A DNA stretch of 30,535 nucleotides from CBDHDN01 sp965261585. GTDB lineage: Bacteria; Pseudomonadota; Alphaproteobacteria; UBA6615. Shown in pieces: positions 16,738 to 25,128 of the stretch. Where the stretch lies: assembly GCA_965261585.1 (NCBI GenBank), contig CBDHDN010000011.1, positions 1 to 30,535 of the forward strand, read 5' to 3'. The translations under genes and the position numbers were made by a program. Position 1 is the stretch's first letter, and the number at the start of each line of letters is the position of its first letter. The notes under the pieces are model-generated. The model was not told where the DNA came from, ran no database searches, and saw nothing but the letters and a program-made list of their open reading frames with translations.

Positions 16738-18338
16738 GTGGCGTCTCCCCCGGTCATCAACAGCCCGATGCGTTCCTCGGCGCCGGGCGCGTTGTCGATG
16801 ATACTGCGCAGCGCGCCCTGGTACATGACGCCGATGCGGTCGCACAAATCCATCAGCTCGTCGAGCTCGGTCGAGATGACGATCGTCGCCCGGCCGGTGC
16901 CGGCGCCCTCGCGAATCCGCGTCCGGGCGAGGCGCGTGTTCTGCAGGTCCAGGCCATGGGTCGGCTTGTTGAAGACAACGACCGACGTGCCGTCGGAGAG
17001 CTCGCGCGCCAGCAGGGTCTTCTGGATGTTGCCACCGGACAGCCGGGCGATCGGCGTACGCTCGGACGGCGTGCGGATGTCGTGCCGGGCGATCTGCTCG
17101 CGCGCGTGAGAGAAAATCCGGTCCCACAGGCTGACACCGTGACGCCAGTAGAGCGGGATGCCGATCTCCTTCATCACCAGGTTCGTGGCCACCGACAACC
17201 CCGCCACCGTGCCTTCGCCGAGCCGCTCGTCCGTAATGTAGCGGATACCCAGGCGGCGCCGCGGCGCGACGCCGAGCCGGGTGATGTCGGCGCCGCCGAG
17301 CGTGACCGAGCCGGTCGCCGCCGGGCGTTGCCCGGCCAGCACCTCGGCCAGATGCTTCTGGCCGTTGCCGTCGACACCGGCGATGCCGAAGATCTCGCCA
17401 GGCCACACCTCGAACCCAACGCCGTGGAGCGGCGACTCGTTGGGCGGCGCCTGGGTCGAGACGTCATGGATGGCGAGCAGCGGCGGGCCGGCGCGGTCGA
17501 CGGCGAGCCTGGCCGCGCCCGCGCTGTCGTCGCCGACCAGCGTCTCGACCTCCTGGCCGTGCCCGCCCTCGGTGCCGAACATCAGCGAGACGACCTCGTC
17601 CGTCGCCTCCACCACGGTCATGCCGGCGAGCCGGTCGGGCGGGATCTGCCCGGCCAGGCGGCCGAGGCGCAGGACTGAGATGCGGTCGCCGAAATCGTAG
17701 GCCTCCTTGAGCTTGTGGGTGATGAAGATGATGGCGACGCCGTTGTCGCGCAGCCGCGCCATGACCTGGCCGAGCTCGCGCACGCCCTGGGGCGTCAGCA
17801 TCGACGTCGGCTCGTCGAGGATCAGCACCCCCTCGCCGCGCCACAGCGCGCGCATGATCTCGACCTGCTGCTGCTGGCCGAGGGAGAGGCGCCCGACCTC
17901 GGCGTCGGCATCGAGGTCGACGGCCAGGACCGCGCACAACTCGCGGAAGCGCCGCAGCACGGCGTCACGGTCGACGCGGCCCCACCAGTGGCCGCCGAGC
18001 CCGAGGTTCTCGGCGACCGTCAGGCTGGGCACCAGCAGCACATGTTGAAAGACGGTGCCGATGCCGAGATCGAGGCTGGCGCGCGGCGAGGCGATCGTGA
18101 CGGTGCGTCCGCCGATGCGGATCTCACCGGCGTCGGGCTGCTGCATGCCGGCAAGGATACTCATCAACGTCGATTTGCCGGCGCCGTTCTCGCCCAGCAG
18201 CACATGGATCTCGCCAGGCTGGAACGTCAACGAGACCGCGTCGTTGGCGACGACCCCGGGAAACGTCTTAGTAATGCCGCTGAGGACGATGGCCGGCGCC
18301 GGATGGCCATCGTTCGAAGAGGCCCGGGGCTTTTTCAA
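16734..18338 (-). CDS. BMP-type ABC transporter ATPase (two nucleotide-binding domains)
   Basis: A 534-residue double ATPase of the NupO/YufO type that powers the importer. The first domain is complete: Walker A GENGAGKST (49-57), Q98, signature LSLGQQQQVE (from 151), Walker B VLILDEPTS with D175, and switch H208. In the second domain Walker A is altered (GVDGNGQKH, near 321-329) and Walker B is VVVFNKPTHGLD, while the signature LSGGNIQKTLLAREL is kept. A degenerate second site is usual in this and the related sugar-import ATPases. The gene overlaps the downstream permease by 4 bases. Upstream, about 220 bases with a repeat and a terminator separate it from the binding-protein gene. Confidence 0.93.
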   Translation of the reverse strand: MKKPRASSNDGHPAPAIVLSGITKTFPGVVANDAVSLTFQPGEIHVLLGENGAGKSTLMSILAGMQQPDAGEIRIGGRTVTIASPRASLDLGIGTVFQHVLLVPSLTVAENLGLGGHWWGRVDRDAVLRRFRELCAVLAVDLDADAEVGRLSLGQQQQVEIMRALWRGEGVLILDEPTSMLTPQGVRELGQVMARLRDNGVAIIFITHKLKEAYDFGDRISVLRLGRLAGQIPPDRLAGMTVVEATDEVVSLMFGTEGGHGQEVETLVGDDSAGAARLAVDRAGPPLLAIHDVSTQAPPNESPLHGVGFEVWPGEIFGIAGVDGNGQKHLAEVLAGQRPAATGSVTLGGADITRLGVAPRRRLGIRYITDERLGEGTVAGLSVATNLVMKEIGIPLYWRHGVSLWDRIFSHAREQIARHDIRTPSERTPIARLSGGNIQKTLLARELSDGTSVVVFNKPTHGLDLQNTRLARTRIREGAGTGRATIVISTELDELMDLCDRIGVMYQGALRSIIDNAPGAEERIGLLMTGGDAT

Positions 18339-18385
18339 CGCAGTTCAGCACTCGCGGTTTCGCGAGGACACCCCAACTCCAAAGC

Positions 18386-18462
18386 GTCATGGCCTGGCTT
18401 GACCCGGCCATCCAGGATGTGGCGGAAGCCCTGGATGCCCGGATCAAGTCCGGGCGTGACGC
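18386..18462. repeat. Dispersed palindromic repeat
   Basis: Imperfect inverted arms lie at about 18386-18420 (gcgtcatggcctggcttgac...) and 18429-18462 (ctggatgcccggatcaagtc...). The second arm matches 14221-14250. It lies between the binding-protein and ATPase genes and could form a large hairpin in the mRNA. Confidence 0.75.
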
Positions 18463-18510
18463 TCAAATCAAGCGGTTCCCGCGACACGATCATCCGAACC
18501 GACGGCTCCA

Positions 18511-18550
18511 TAAAAAAACCGGGGAAGGCGACCGCCAGCCGCCTCCCCCG
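18511..18550 (-). terminator. Rho-independent terminator after the binding-protein gene
   Basis: On the minus strand, ggggaggcg pairs with cgccttcccc (one bulged base) around a short loop and is followed by GG and a run of seven T residues. It starts a few bases after the binding-protein stop. Partial termination here would give more binding protein than transporter core, a common arrangement. Confidence 0.75.
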
Positions 18551-18558
18551 TCCAATCG

Positions 18559-19611
18559 CTACTCGGCCGCCTCGACCGAGAACATCAGGGCGCGCACGTC
18601 CTGGGCGTCGAAGACGACGTCGACCGTGATGGCGCCGGAGATCACCTGGTCGCGCAGGGCCATGACCTCGCCCCAGACGGCGTCCGAGACGTGCTGGGTC
18701 TTCAGCAGCTGCACGGAATCGTCGGCGAGGCCGATCTCGTAGGCCTTGGTGCCGAACGAGCCGTTGTTCAGATCCTCGACCATGGCGGAGTAGACCGGCT
18801 CCATGTTCCACAAGACCGACGAGAGCAGATGGCCCTTGTCGATCTCGGTCTTGTCGCCGATCACGTCGATGAACCAGGCCTTGCCGCCGTCGGTCGCGGG
18901 TGTCGTCTCGACCGCCTGGATCATGCCGAAGCTGGAGCCGTTGCCCTGGCCGAAGATGACGTCGGCGCCGGCGGAGATGACGGATTCCGTGACGCGTCGG
19001 CCGCCTGCGGCGTCGGCATAGGCGGCCGGGCCGATCACGGCATAGATGATCCGGGTCGACGCGTCCTCGGCCTTGACGCCCTGCGCGAACGCGGCCGACT
19101 GGGAGTTCCAGGACGGCGACTCGCCAGAGACGACGATGCCGACCGCGCCGGTGCGCGACACCTTGACGGCCAGGCGGCCGGCCAGATAGGCGCCGTCATG
19201 GCCGCTCAGCGTATAGTCGGCCACGAGCCCGGCCTGGATCGCATCGGGGCTGTCGACGATGGCCACCGGCACACCGGTCTCTGTGGCGATCTCCGGCGCC
19301 GCGGTGTTGTAGCCGCTGGCATGGGCGATCATCAGGCTGACGCCCTCCGCCGCGAGCTCACGCAGGGTCGGGCGGATGTTGCCATAGCCGAGGCCTTCGG
19401 CCGGCACGAACTCCAGACCGAATTTCTCGGCGACCGCGCGCGCGGCATCGACGCCCTGCTGGTTCCAGCCGTAGTCGGTGCCCTGCTCGGGCACCAGCAC
19501 GGCGATCTTCTTGACCTGCGCCTCGGCCGCGCCGGTCAACCCGGCCAACGCCACGGCGAAGACCGCGGCGGCCCCCCAACGAAGGGTGGATGTCTTCATC
19601 ACGTCTCGCAT
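18559..19611 (-). CDS. BMP-family substrate-binding lipoprotein-like protein
   Basis: A 350-residue periplasmic binding protein of the BMP (PnrA/Med-like) family. The signal peptide covers roughly residues 1-31 (basic start, AAAVFAVALAGLTG core, AEA cleavage site; no lipobox cysteine). The mature protein begins VKKIAVLVPEQGTDYGWNQQ and contains LAGRLAVKVSRTGAVGIV and ADVIFGQGNGSSFGMIQ, the usual ligand-site regions. Relatives bind purine nucleosides, but others bind different compounds, so the ligand is open. Start: aggagg lies about 9 bases before the ATG at 19611. A tryptophan stands where nucleoside binders often have phenylalanine in the FN motif. Confidence 0.92.
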   Translation of the reverse strand: MRDVMKTSTLRWGAAAVFAVALAGLTGAAEAQVKKIAVLVPEQGTDYGWNQQGVDAARAVAEKFGLEFVPAEGLGYGNIRPTLRELAAEGVSLMIAHASGYNTAAPEIATETGVPVAIVDSPDAIQAGLVADYTLSGHDGAYLAGRLAVKVSRTGAVGIVVSGESPSWNSQSAAFAQGVKAEDASTRIIYAVIGPAAYADAAGGRRVTESVISAGADVIFGQGNGSSFGMIQAVETTPATDGGKAWFIDVIGDKTEIDKGHLLSSVLWNMEPVYSAMVEDLNNGSFGTKAYEIGLADDSVQLLKTQHVSDAVWGEVMALRDQVISGAITVDVVFDAQDVRALMFSVEAAE

Positions 19612-19681
19612 TGCTCTGTTCCTCCTTGATTTATGAAGGGTCGCTTTCCTTCGACCCGTACCCCGTGATTGATCGCTTCAC

Positions 19682-20602
19682 TCAGCCCGCGGCTTCCAAG
19701 GCGCGGCGTACCGCGACCAGCTTCTTGGCCCGCTCCCCCTGCAGCGCCTTGGCCTTCTCCGGTGTGTAGGCATAGATGCCCGAGCCGGTCTTGATGCCGA
19801 GATTGCCGGCGGCGATCCGTTCGGTCACGTAGCCGCTGACATCGCCGCGCGTCGACAGCTCCCGGTTCAGATAGCTGCCGACGGCCTGGTAGATGTCGAG
19901 CCCGGCAACGTCCAAGAGCGCCATCGGCCCGATCACCGACAGCTTGTAGCCGATGCCCCACGAGACGCAGGTATCCAGCCCCTCGGCATCAATGACGCCC
20001 TGCTCGACGAGGTCGACGCATTCGCGCAGGAGCGCATAGAGGATGCGGTTCTCGACAAAGCCCGGCACGTCCTTCTTGACAACGACCGGCAACAGGTTGA
20101 GGCCCTTGATGGTGTCGCACATCCACTGCACGGTCGCCGGCGTCGTCGCCTTGCCGGCGATGACCTCGATCATCGGGATCACGTGCGGCGGGTTCGACCA
20201 GTGCATGCCGACGACGCGGCCCGCGTTCGAGTTGCCCTCCTGCAGCTTGGTGACCGGGATGCCCGAGGTGTTGGACGCGAGGATGCAGTCTTTGCCCACC
20301 AGCCCGTCGATCTCGGCGAACACGGCCGCCTTGATGTCCGGCTTCTCCGGCACCGTCTCGACCACCAGATCGACGCCCTCCAGGCACGCCGCCAGGTCAT
20401 TGTGCACGGCCACGTCGGCGATGCGCTTGTCCGGTGTGCCAAGCGCATCCAGCACCTTGCCCGCCAACTCCATGGCGGCCGGACAGCGCTCCAGCGCGTC
20501 GGCCTGCGTATCGAAGACCCGCACCGTCATGCCGCCGCGCGCCAGCGTCGCGGCTATGCCCGGTCCCATGGTGCCCAATCCGATTACGGCTGCCTTGGTC
20601 AT
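19682..20602 (-). CDS. 3-hydroxyacyl-CoA dehydrogenase-family oxidoreductase
   Basis: A 306-residue NAD-dependent enzyme with a Rossmann domain (IGLGTMGPGIA, G8/G10/G13) and the 3HCDH C-terminal domain (VKKDVPGFVENRILYALLRE). The catalytic residues of the family are present: E82 (VVETVPEKP), S110/N111 (ASNTSG) and H134-N137 (MHWSNPPH). Relatives oxidise 3-hydroxybutyryl-CoA or longer 3-hydroxyacyl-CoA, and a subgroup acts on L-carnitine or small hydroxy acids. The exact substrate is not decidable. It lies 34 bases from the upstream GST gene and 70 from the downstream binding-protein gene, probably in the same transcript. Confidence 0.88.
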   Translation of the reverse strand: MTKAAVIGLGTMGPGIAATLARGGMTVRVFDTQADALERCPAAMELAGKVLDALGTPDKRIADVAVHNDLAACLEGVDLVVETVPEKPDIKAAVFAEIDGLVGKDCILASNTSGIPVTKLQEGNSNAGRVVGMHWSNPPHVIPMIEVIAGKATTPATVQWMCDTIKGLNLLPVVVKKDVPGFVENRILYALLRECVDLVEQGVIDAEGLDTCVSWGIGYKLSVIGPMALLDVAGLDIYQAVGSYLNRELSTRGDVSGYVTERIAAGNLGIKTGSGIYAYTPEKAKALQGERAKKLVAVRRALEAAG

Positions 20603-20636
20603 GTCGTCTCACTGATCTCGTCGTTCCTATACAAAC

Positions 20637-21239
20637 CTAGCCCGCCGTCGCCTGCTTGAAGGCCGCACGGCCGGAGATGCGCTCGTGCCAGGCCCACACG
20701 CGTGGCGCACTCGGCAGCGCGACCGGAAAGCCGAGGCAGCGGTGAATAATCGGTCCCAAGCAGAAATCGGCGACCGACATGGCCGCGCCGGCGACCCAGT
20801 CACGGCCTTCCATGGCGTTGTCGAGAATCGCCAGCTGCTCGCCGAGAGCATCGCCGTCGTCCTGCAGGTCGGCGCGCCGCTCACCTTCCGGTTTGCGCGA
20901 TTCCTTGAAGATCGCCATGTAGAGCGGGTTGATGGCGCCGAGTTGCCAGTCCATCCATTTCTCGACCTGCGCGCGCGCCGCGGCGTCGCCGGGCAGCAGG
21001 TCGCTCGCGGCCTTGGCGGCCAGATAGCGCAGGATCGTGTTGGACTCCCACACGACGACATCGCCATCAACCAGCGTCGGCACCTTGCCGTGGGGGTTGA
21101 GGCCGAGATAGGCGGCGTCGGCCGTGTTGCCGAACTGGCGGCCATAGTCCTCGCGCGCATAGGCCAGGCCGAGCTCATCGAGGAGCCAGATGACCTTCTG
21201 CACGTTGCCCGACGTGTTGCGGCCCAAGAGCCTCAGCAT
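20637..21239 (-). CDS. Glutathione S-transferase family protein
   Basis: A 200-residue protein with the thioredoxin-like N-domain (LGRNTSGNVQKVIWLLDELG; cis-proline in HGKVPTLVDGD; glutathione-contact motif WESNTILRYLA). An all-helical C-domain follows (WVAGAAMSVADFCLGPIIHR, the N-capping box region). The start at 21239 follows a gaggaggg ribosome-binding site and matches the usual N-terminus. In a cluster with a gentisate-dioxygenase-like cupin, a maleylpyruvate-isomerase-like role is conceivable, but the sequence does not single it out from generic bacterial GSTs. Confidence 0.9.
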   Translation of the reverse strand: MLRLLGRNTSGNVQKVIWLLDELGLAYAREDYGRQFGNTADAAYLGLNPHGKVPTLVDGDVVVWESNTILRYLAAKAASDLLPGDAAARAQVEKWMDWQLGAINPLYMAIFKESRKPEGERRADLQDDGDALGEQLAILDNAMEGRDWVAGAAMSVADFCLGPIIHRCLGFPVALPSAPRVWAWHERISGRAAFKQATAG

Positions 21240-21256
21240 ATCCGATACTCCCTCCT

Positions 21257-22396
21257 CTACAGAACCGACGCCTCGATGATATCGACGCCGCGCTGTCGGT
21301 CCACGAGATAAATCAGGCCGCGGTCGTCGATCGTCACGTCGTTCGACGAGGCGCGCTCGCAGCCGTCCGGCGGATCCGGCAGATAGTGGCCGACCTCCCT
21401 CGGCCAGAACGGGTCGGTGACGTCGACGAGGCGCAGGCCCTGAGCGAACCAGGCGAACGGGATGACAGTGCCGTCGAGGCGCTCCGACGGCTGGTGGCAC
21501 CCGGTGAACGGCGGCTGCGGCGCACCGTCGCTATCGAGTCCGTCGACCTGATAGGTCGCGATGGGCGTCGGCGTACGCTCGTCCGTGATGTCGTAGATCC
21601 AGGCGAAGGCCGGCGCTGCCGGCCGCAGCTTGGCCACGTCCTCGTCGGCGACGACCATGATGCGGCGCTGCTTGAGCGGCTCGGGCATGACGAGGCAGGT
21701 GTGGGTCGGGTGGGGAAACGCCGGGCTTGTATTGGCACCGGCCACGAGCGTCGGCTTGGTCATGTCCGAGATGTCGAGGATATAGAAGCCATGATGCCAG
21801 TAGCTGACGTACAGCCGGTCGCCGAGGCGCAGCGGGTGGTGACAGCGCGGCGGCACCCAGTCGTCCCAGGGATAGTCCTCGCCGCCGGCCGCCCACTGGC
21901 CGGGGATCCACCAGCGCCCGACCTCCTCGGGCCGCGCCGGGTCGGCGAGGTCGAGGATCATGACGATGTTGCCGACATAACCCTCGAGCGTCGGTGAGAT
22001 GTAGGCATAGCGGCCGTCGAAGGAATAGCGGTGGACGCCCTTGCCGTGGGTCGTCCATTTCGTGATCAGCCGGGGGTTGATCGGGTCCTCGACATCGTAG
22101 ATGCCGAGGCCGCCGCCGAACGCGGCGTCGCCTTGATCGCCGTGACGCTCGTGATTGACGAGCATGACGCCGTTGGCGACGCGCACCTTGTGGGAGTGCC
22201 AGCCCGCCGGCAGCTCGACCGTGGCGATGTGGCGCGGCTTGGCCGGATCCTCGACGTCATAGACCGACGTGCCGCTGGGCGCGCGCATGTGCCCGACATA
22301 GAGCGCCGTGCCGTCGACCCAGACCTGGCCGCCGCCGGGACAGTCGATGTGGGCGACGCGGGTCGTGTTCAGCGCCTGGGTCGTTGCCTGAGCCAT
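21257..22396 (-). CDS. LVIVD-repeat beta-propeller protein
   Basis: A 379-residue protein with at least six (I/L)(Y/L/V)D(V/I/L)xDPxxP repeats: VYDVEDPAKPRHI, IYDVEDPINPRLI, ILDLADPARPEEV, ILDISDMTKPTLV, IYDITDERTPTPI and LVDVTDPFWPREV. These are LVIVD-type propeller blades. No signal peptide is visible, so it is probably cytoplasmic. Clustered histidines between blades (WHSHKV, CHHPLRLG, YWHHGFY, HPTHTC) could line a metal or substrate site, as in selenium-binding-protein propellers, but this is only a suggestion. It starts 3 bases after the cupin stop and ends 17 before the GST start, so the three are co-transcribed. Confidence 0.85.
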   Translation of the reverse strand: MAQATTQALNTTRVAHIDCPGGGQVWVDGTALYVGHMRAPSGTSVYDVEDPAKPRHIATVELPAGWHSHKVRVANGVMLVNHERHGDQGDAAFGGGLGIYDVEDPINPRLITKWTTHGKGVHRYSFDGRYAYISPTLEGYVGNIVMILDLADPARPEEVGRWWIPGQWAAGGEDYPWDDWVPPRCHHPLRLGDRLYVSYWHHGFYILDISDMTKPTLVAGANTSPAFPHPTHTCLVMPEPLKQRRIMVVADEDVAKLRPAAPAFAWIYDITDERTPTPIATYQVDGLDSDGAPQPPFTGCHQPSERLDGTVIPFAWFAQGLRLVDVTDPFWPREVGHYLPDPPDGCERASSNDVTIDDRGLIYLVDRQRGVDIIEASVL

Positions 22397-22399
22397 GGC

Positions 22400-22939
22400 C
22401 TAGGCGAGCCGCACGACGTCGCCGGCCGCAGTCTTGCCGACCTTCTGATGGAACGCCAGCGCCTTCAGGGTCGGCTCGTCGGACGCGACGAACAGAATCG
22501 CCGGCTCTGTATCGGACGCGTTGACGTGCTCGCACCAGTGGCCGCCGGGCACGGCGAACGTGTCGAACGGCGCCCAGTCCAGCCGCGTGCCGCCGACGAT
22601 CGAGTGGCCGCTGCCTTCGAGCGGCGCGCACAGCAGGCTCGCGTTCTGCTTCACCGGCAGCGTGCGCTCGCCCGGGCGCAGCATCTGGGCGAAGAACGTC
22701 ATGGTCTTGAACACCGACCGGGCGGTCGTCGGGTCGACGTATTCGACCATCAGGGCCTCGTAGGGGTCGCCCTCCCAGTCGCGGAACTTGTCCAGTAGCG
22801 CCCGCATCTCGACCCAGCGATAGACGTACATGGGCGAGGCGTTGCCGGTGCCGCGGTCGTGGCCGACGAAGCGCGGCAGCAGGCCGCCGGTGCCGTAGAC
22901 GCGCTGGGAGTAATCCGCGGGAAAGCGCTCGGACTGCAC
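22400..22939 (-). pseudogene. Gentisate-dioxygenase-like cupin, C-terminal half only
   Basis: A 179-residue frame that aligns by eye with the second half of gentisate 1,2-dioxygenase-like bicupins. It has the linker (PMYVYRWVEMRALLDKF), VEYVDPTTARSVFKTMTFFA and the C-terminal cupin (RPGERTLPVKQNASLLCAPL ... FAVPGGHWCEHVN). In those enzymes the catalytic iron sits in the N-terminal cupin, which is missing. The frame is open upstream to about 23030 but has no ATG; the only start is a GTG at 22939 without a clear ribosome-binding site. Divergent promoter space and the TauE gene begin right behind. Either a 5' deletion made it a remnant, or it is a shortened single-cupin protein with another role. 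Confidence 0.65.
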
Positions 22940-23083
22940 GACCTTGGCGACCAGCTCGCCCGCTTCCAGGGACGCGATACTTATTCGAGGGAAGCAGCGC
23001 GTCGTCGTTATGTATGATGTCCCCCGGAATCACCGGACGTCCCGGAATTACCCAGTGGAGCGGCGCGAGCGGGGCTGTGATCG

Positions 23084-23845
23084 ATGGAAGGCTATGAGCT
23101 GGCCCTGCACGCCGCCGTGCTGTTCGCCGCGCTGCTTCAGGCGGCCACCGGCATCGGCTTCGGCGTCATCGCCGGGCCGATCATCCTGCTGATTCTGAGC
23201 AGCGGGGCAGCGGTGCAGATCACGATCCTATTGAGCCTGATGATCGCCGTCGTCCTGACGCCGGCGCTCATCCGCCGCGTCCACCGCGCCCTGCTCGTCC
23301 GCTTCCTGCTCGGCACGACGGCCGGGCTGCCCTTGGGGATCCTGGTGTTCCTGCTCGTCAGCGTCGACGCCCTCAAGCTGCTCGCGGCGATTGCGGTCGG
23401 GTTCATGGCCGTCTCCGCGTCCGGCCTGCTCGCCCGGCCGGTGGACCAGGGGGACAGCCGGCGCCGGCGCCTCGGCGACCTCGGGGTCGGGGTGATCTCC
23501 GGCGTCATGAGCGCCAGCCTGGCCATGCCCGGGCCGGTGGCGGCCGCGCGCATGTCGGCGCTCGCCCATGCCAAGGACACGATCCGCGCGACGGTCCTGG
23601 TCATGTTCGTGTTCTCCTACAGCGCCGCGATCGGTTTCCAGGCGGTCCTGGTCGGTGTCTCCGGCGAGACCTTGAAACTGACCGCGACGCTGGTGCCGGC
23701 GACGCTCATCGGGGTCGGCCTCGGCAAGCTGGCGGTCGCCTGGATCAGCGAGCGCCTGTTCCGCCGGCTGATCGTCGGCCTGCTCCTCGCCACCGCGCTC
23801 AGCCTGCTCGCCGGTTCGCTCGCGCCGCTCCTCGACCGCGTTTGA
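23084..23845 (+). CDS. TauE/SafE-family membrane exporter (CuyZ-like)
   Basis: A 253-residue integral membrane protein with about eight hydrophobic spans and the family's internal duplication (ATGIGFGVIAGPIILLIL; GVISGVMSASLAMPGPVAAA). Members export sulfite, sulfoacetate and other anions. The downstream PLP-lyase gene starts 13 bases after the stop, so the two form an operon. Exporter plus D-cysteine-desulfhydrase-like lyase is the arrangement known for CuyZ/CuyA, where cysteate is split to sulfite and the sulfite exported. That assignment is by context. Confidence 0.85.
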   Translation: MEGYELALHAAVLFAALLQAATGIGFGVIAGPIILLILSSGAAVQITILLSLMIAVVLTPALIRRVHRALLVRFLLGTTAGLPLGILVFLLVSVDALKLLAAIAVGFMAVSASGLLARPVDQGDSRRRRLGDLGVGVISGVMSASLAMPGPVAAARMSALAHAKDTIRATVLVMFVFSYSAAIGFQAVLVGVSGETLKLTATLVPATLIGVGLGKLAVAWISERLFRRLIVGLLLATALSLLAGSLAPLLDRV

Positions 23846-23858
23846 AAGGGCGCTCGCC

Positions 23859-24890
23859 ATGTCCCAGGACCTCGGCTCTCTCGACGATCTGCCCCGGGTG
23901 GCGCTCGGCCATGGGCCGACGCCGCTCGAGGCCATGCCCAACCTGGCACGCCGGTTCGGCGGTCTCGAATTCCATGTCAAGCGGGACGACTGCACCGGCA
24001 TGGCGTTTGGCGGCAACAAGGTGCGCCAGCTGGAGTTCTATCTGGGCGAGGCCCGGGCCGAAGGCGCCGATGTGGTCCTGATCACCGGCGCCGTTCAGTC
24101 GAACTTCGCGCGTCTGGCGGCGGCGGCGGCGCGCAAGCTGGCGATGGACTGCCACGTTCAGCTCGAGGAGCGCGTCCCAAGGTCCGATCCGCTCTACCGC
24201 GGCTCCGGCAACGTCCTGCTCGACCGGGTGCTCGGCGCGACCATCCAATACTATCCCGAGGGTGAGGACGAGGCGGGCGCCGACGCACGCCTGGACGAGA
24301 TCGCCGCGGGGCTCGCGGCCGCCGGACGCCGGCCCTACGTCATCCGGCTCGCCCCCGGGCACAAGCCCCTGGGTGCCCTCGGCTACGTGGTGGCGGCGCG
24401 CGAGACGATGCGGCAGCTCCGCGAGCAGAACCTCGCGGTGGACGAGATCGTCGTCCCCTCGGGCAGCGGCAACACCCACGCCGGCTTGCTGTTCGGCCTG
24501 CGGGCGCTCGGCTCGCGGGTGCCGGTCACCGGGATCTGCGTGCGCCGGCCGGCGGCGGCGCAGCGGACGCGTATCCGCGCCCGCTGCGAGGCGGTCGCCC
24601 GGCTGCTGGGGCTGGCGCCGCAGGTGGCGGACGCCGACATCATCCTCCACGACGAGGACCTGGCGCCCGGCTACGGCCGGCTCAACGATGCCACCGTCGA
24701 CGCCATCGCCACCGCGGCGCGCGCGGAAGGCCTGATGCTGGACCCGGTCTACTCCGGCAAGGCCATGGCGGGTTTCCTGCGCAGCGCCGCGGACGGCGCG
24801 CCCGGACGCACGCTGCTGTTCCTCCACACCGGCGGGACGCCGGCCCTGTTCGCCTATGGCGACGCCCTGACCGACGCGCTCGCCGAATGA
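23859..24890 (+). CDS. PLP-dependent D-cysteine desulfhydrase / L-cysteate sulfo-lyase family
   Basis: A 343-residue enzyme of the ACC-deaminase/D-cysteine-desulfhydrase branch of fold-type II PLP enzymes. The PLP lysine is K54 (FGGNKVRQLEF). The substrate-carboxylate loop is QSNFARLAAAAARK (S81-N82), the phosphate-binding loop SGSGNTHAGL, and the active-site end motif DPVYSGKAMAGF with FLHTGGTPALF. Products are pyruvate and ammonia plus sulfide (from D-cysteine) or sulfite (from L-cysteate, CuyA). The adjacent TauE-type exporter tilts toward the second, but motifs I can see do not separate the two. Confidence 0.87.
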   Translation: MSQDLGSLDDLPRVALGHGPTPLEAMPNLARRFGGLEFHVKRDDCTGMAFGGNKVRQLEFYLGEARAEGADVVLITGAVQSNFARLAAAAARKLAMDCHVQLEERVPRSDPLYRGSGNVLLDRVLGATIQYYPEGEDEAGADARLDEIAAGLAAAGRRPYVIRLAPGHKPLGALGYVVAARETMRQLREQNLAVDEIVVPSGSGNTHAGLLFGLRALGSRVPVTGICVRRPAAAQRTRIRARCEAVARLLGLAPQVADADIILHDEDLAPGYGRLNDATVDAIATAARAEGLMLDPVYSGKAMAGFLRSAADGAPGRTLLFLHTGGTPALFAYGDALTDALAE

Positions 24891-24932
24891 CAGGGACGGG
24901 AGATGCCGGCTGAAATGTGTGGAAATACGTCT

Positions 24933-25045
24933 CACCCTTCGACAGGTCACCCTTCGACAGGCTCAGGGTGAGGGGCCCGCCGGAGGATCGACATCGCGCA
25001 CCAGCACCGAACACAGCGCCTCACCCTGAGCTTGTCGAAGGGTGA
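24933..25045. repeat. Dispersed palindrome between convergent genes (ttcgacaggctcagggtgag type)
   Basis: Arms at 24948-24973 (cacccttcgacaggctcagg...) and, inverted, 25021-25045. The left arm is preceded by a partial extra copy (24933-24947). It lies between the convergent lyase and ilvD genes and could act as a bidirectional transcription barrier. The same family recurs at 29421-29473. Confidence 0.75.
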
Positions 25046-25128
25046 TGGTACCGGGCGCGGCGGCCTTAAGATTGCGCGGCCGGGAGAGATCTAGGGGAGA
25101 TCTAATCGTGTCCCCTGTCCCCGGAACC

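Noticed and set aside
17275..17400. Degenerate Walker A of the second ATPase domain as a sign of a broken gene
   Set aside because: An altered second nucleotide site is usual in double ATPases of BMP and sugar importers, and the signature motif is kept.
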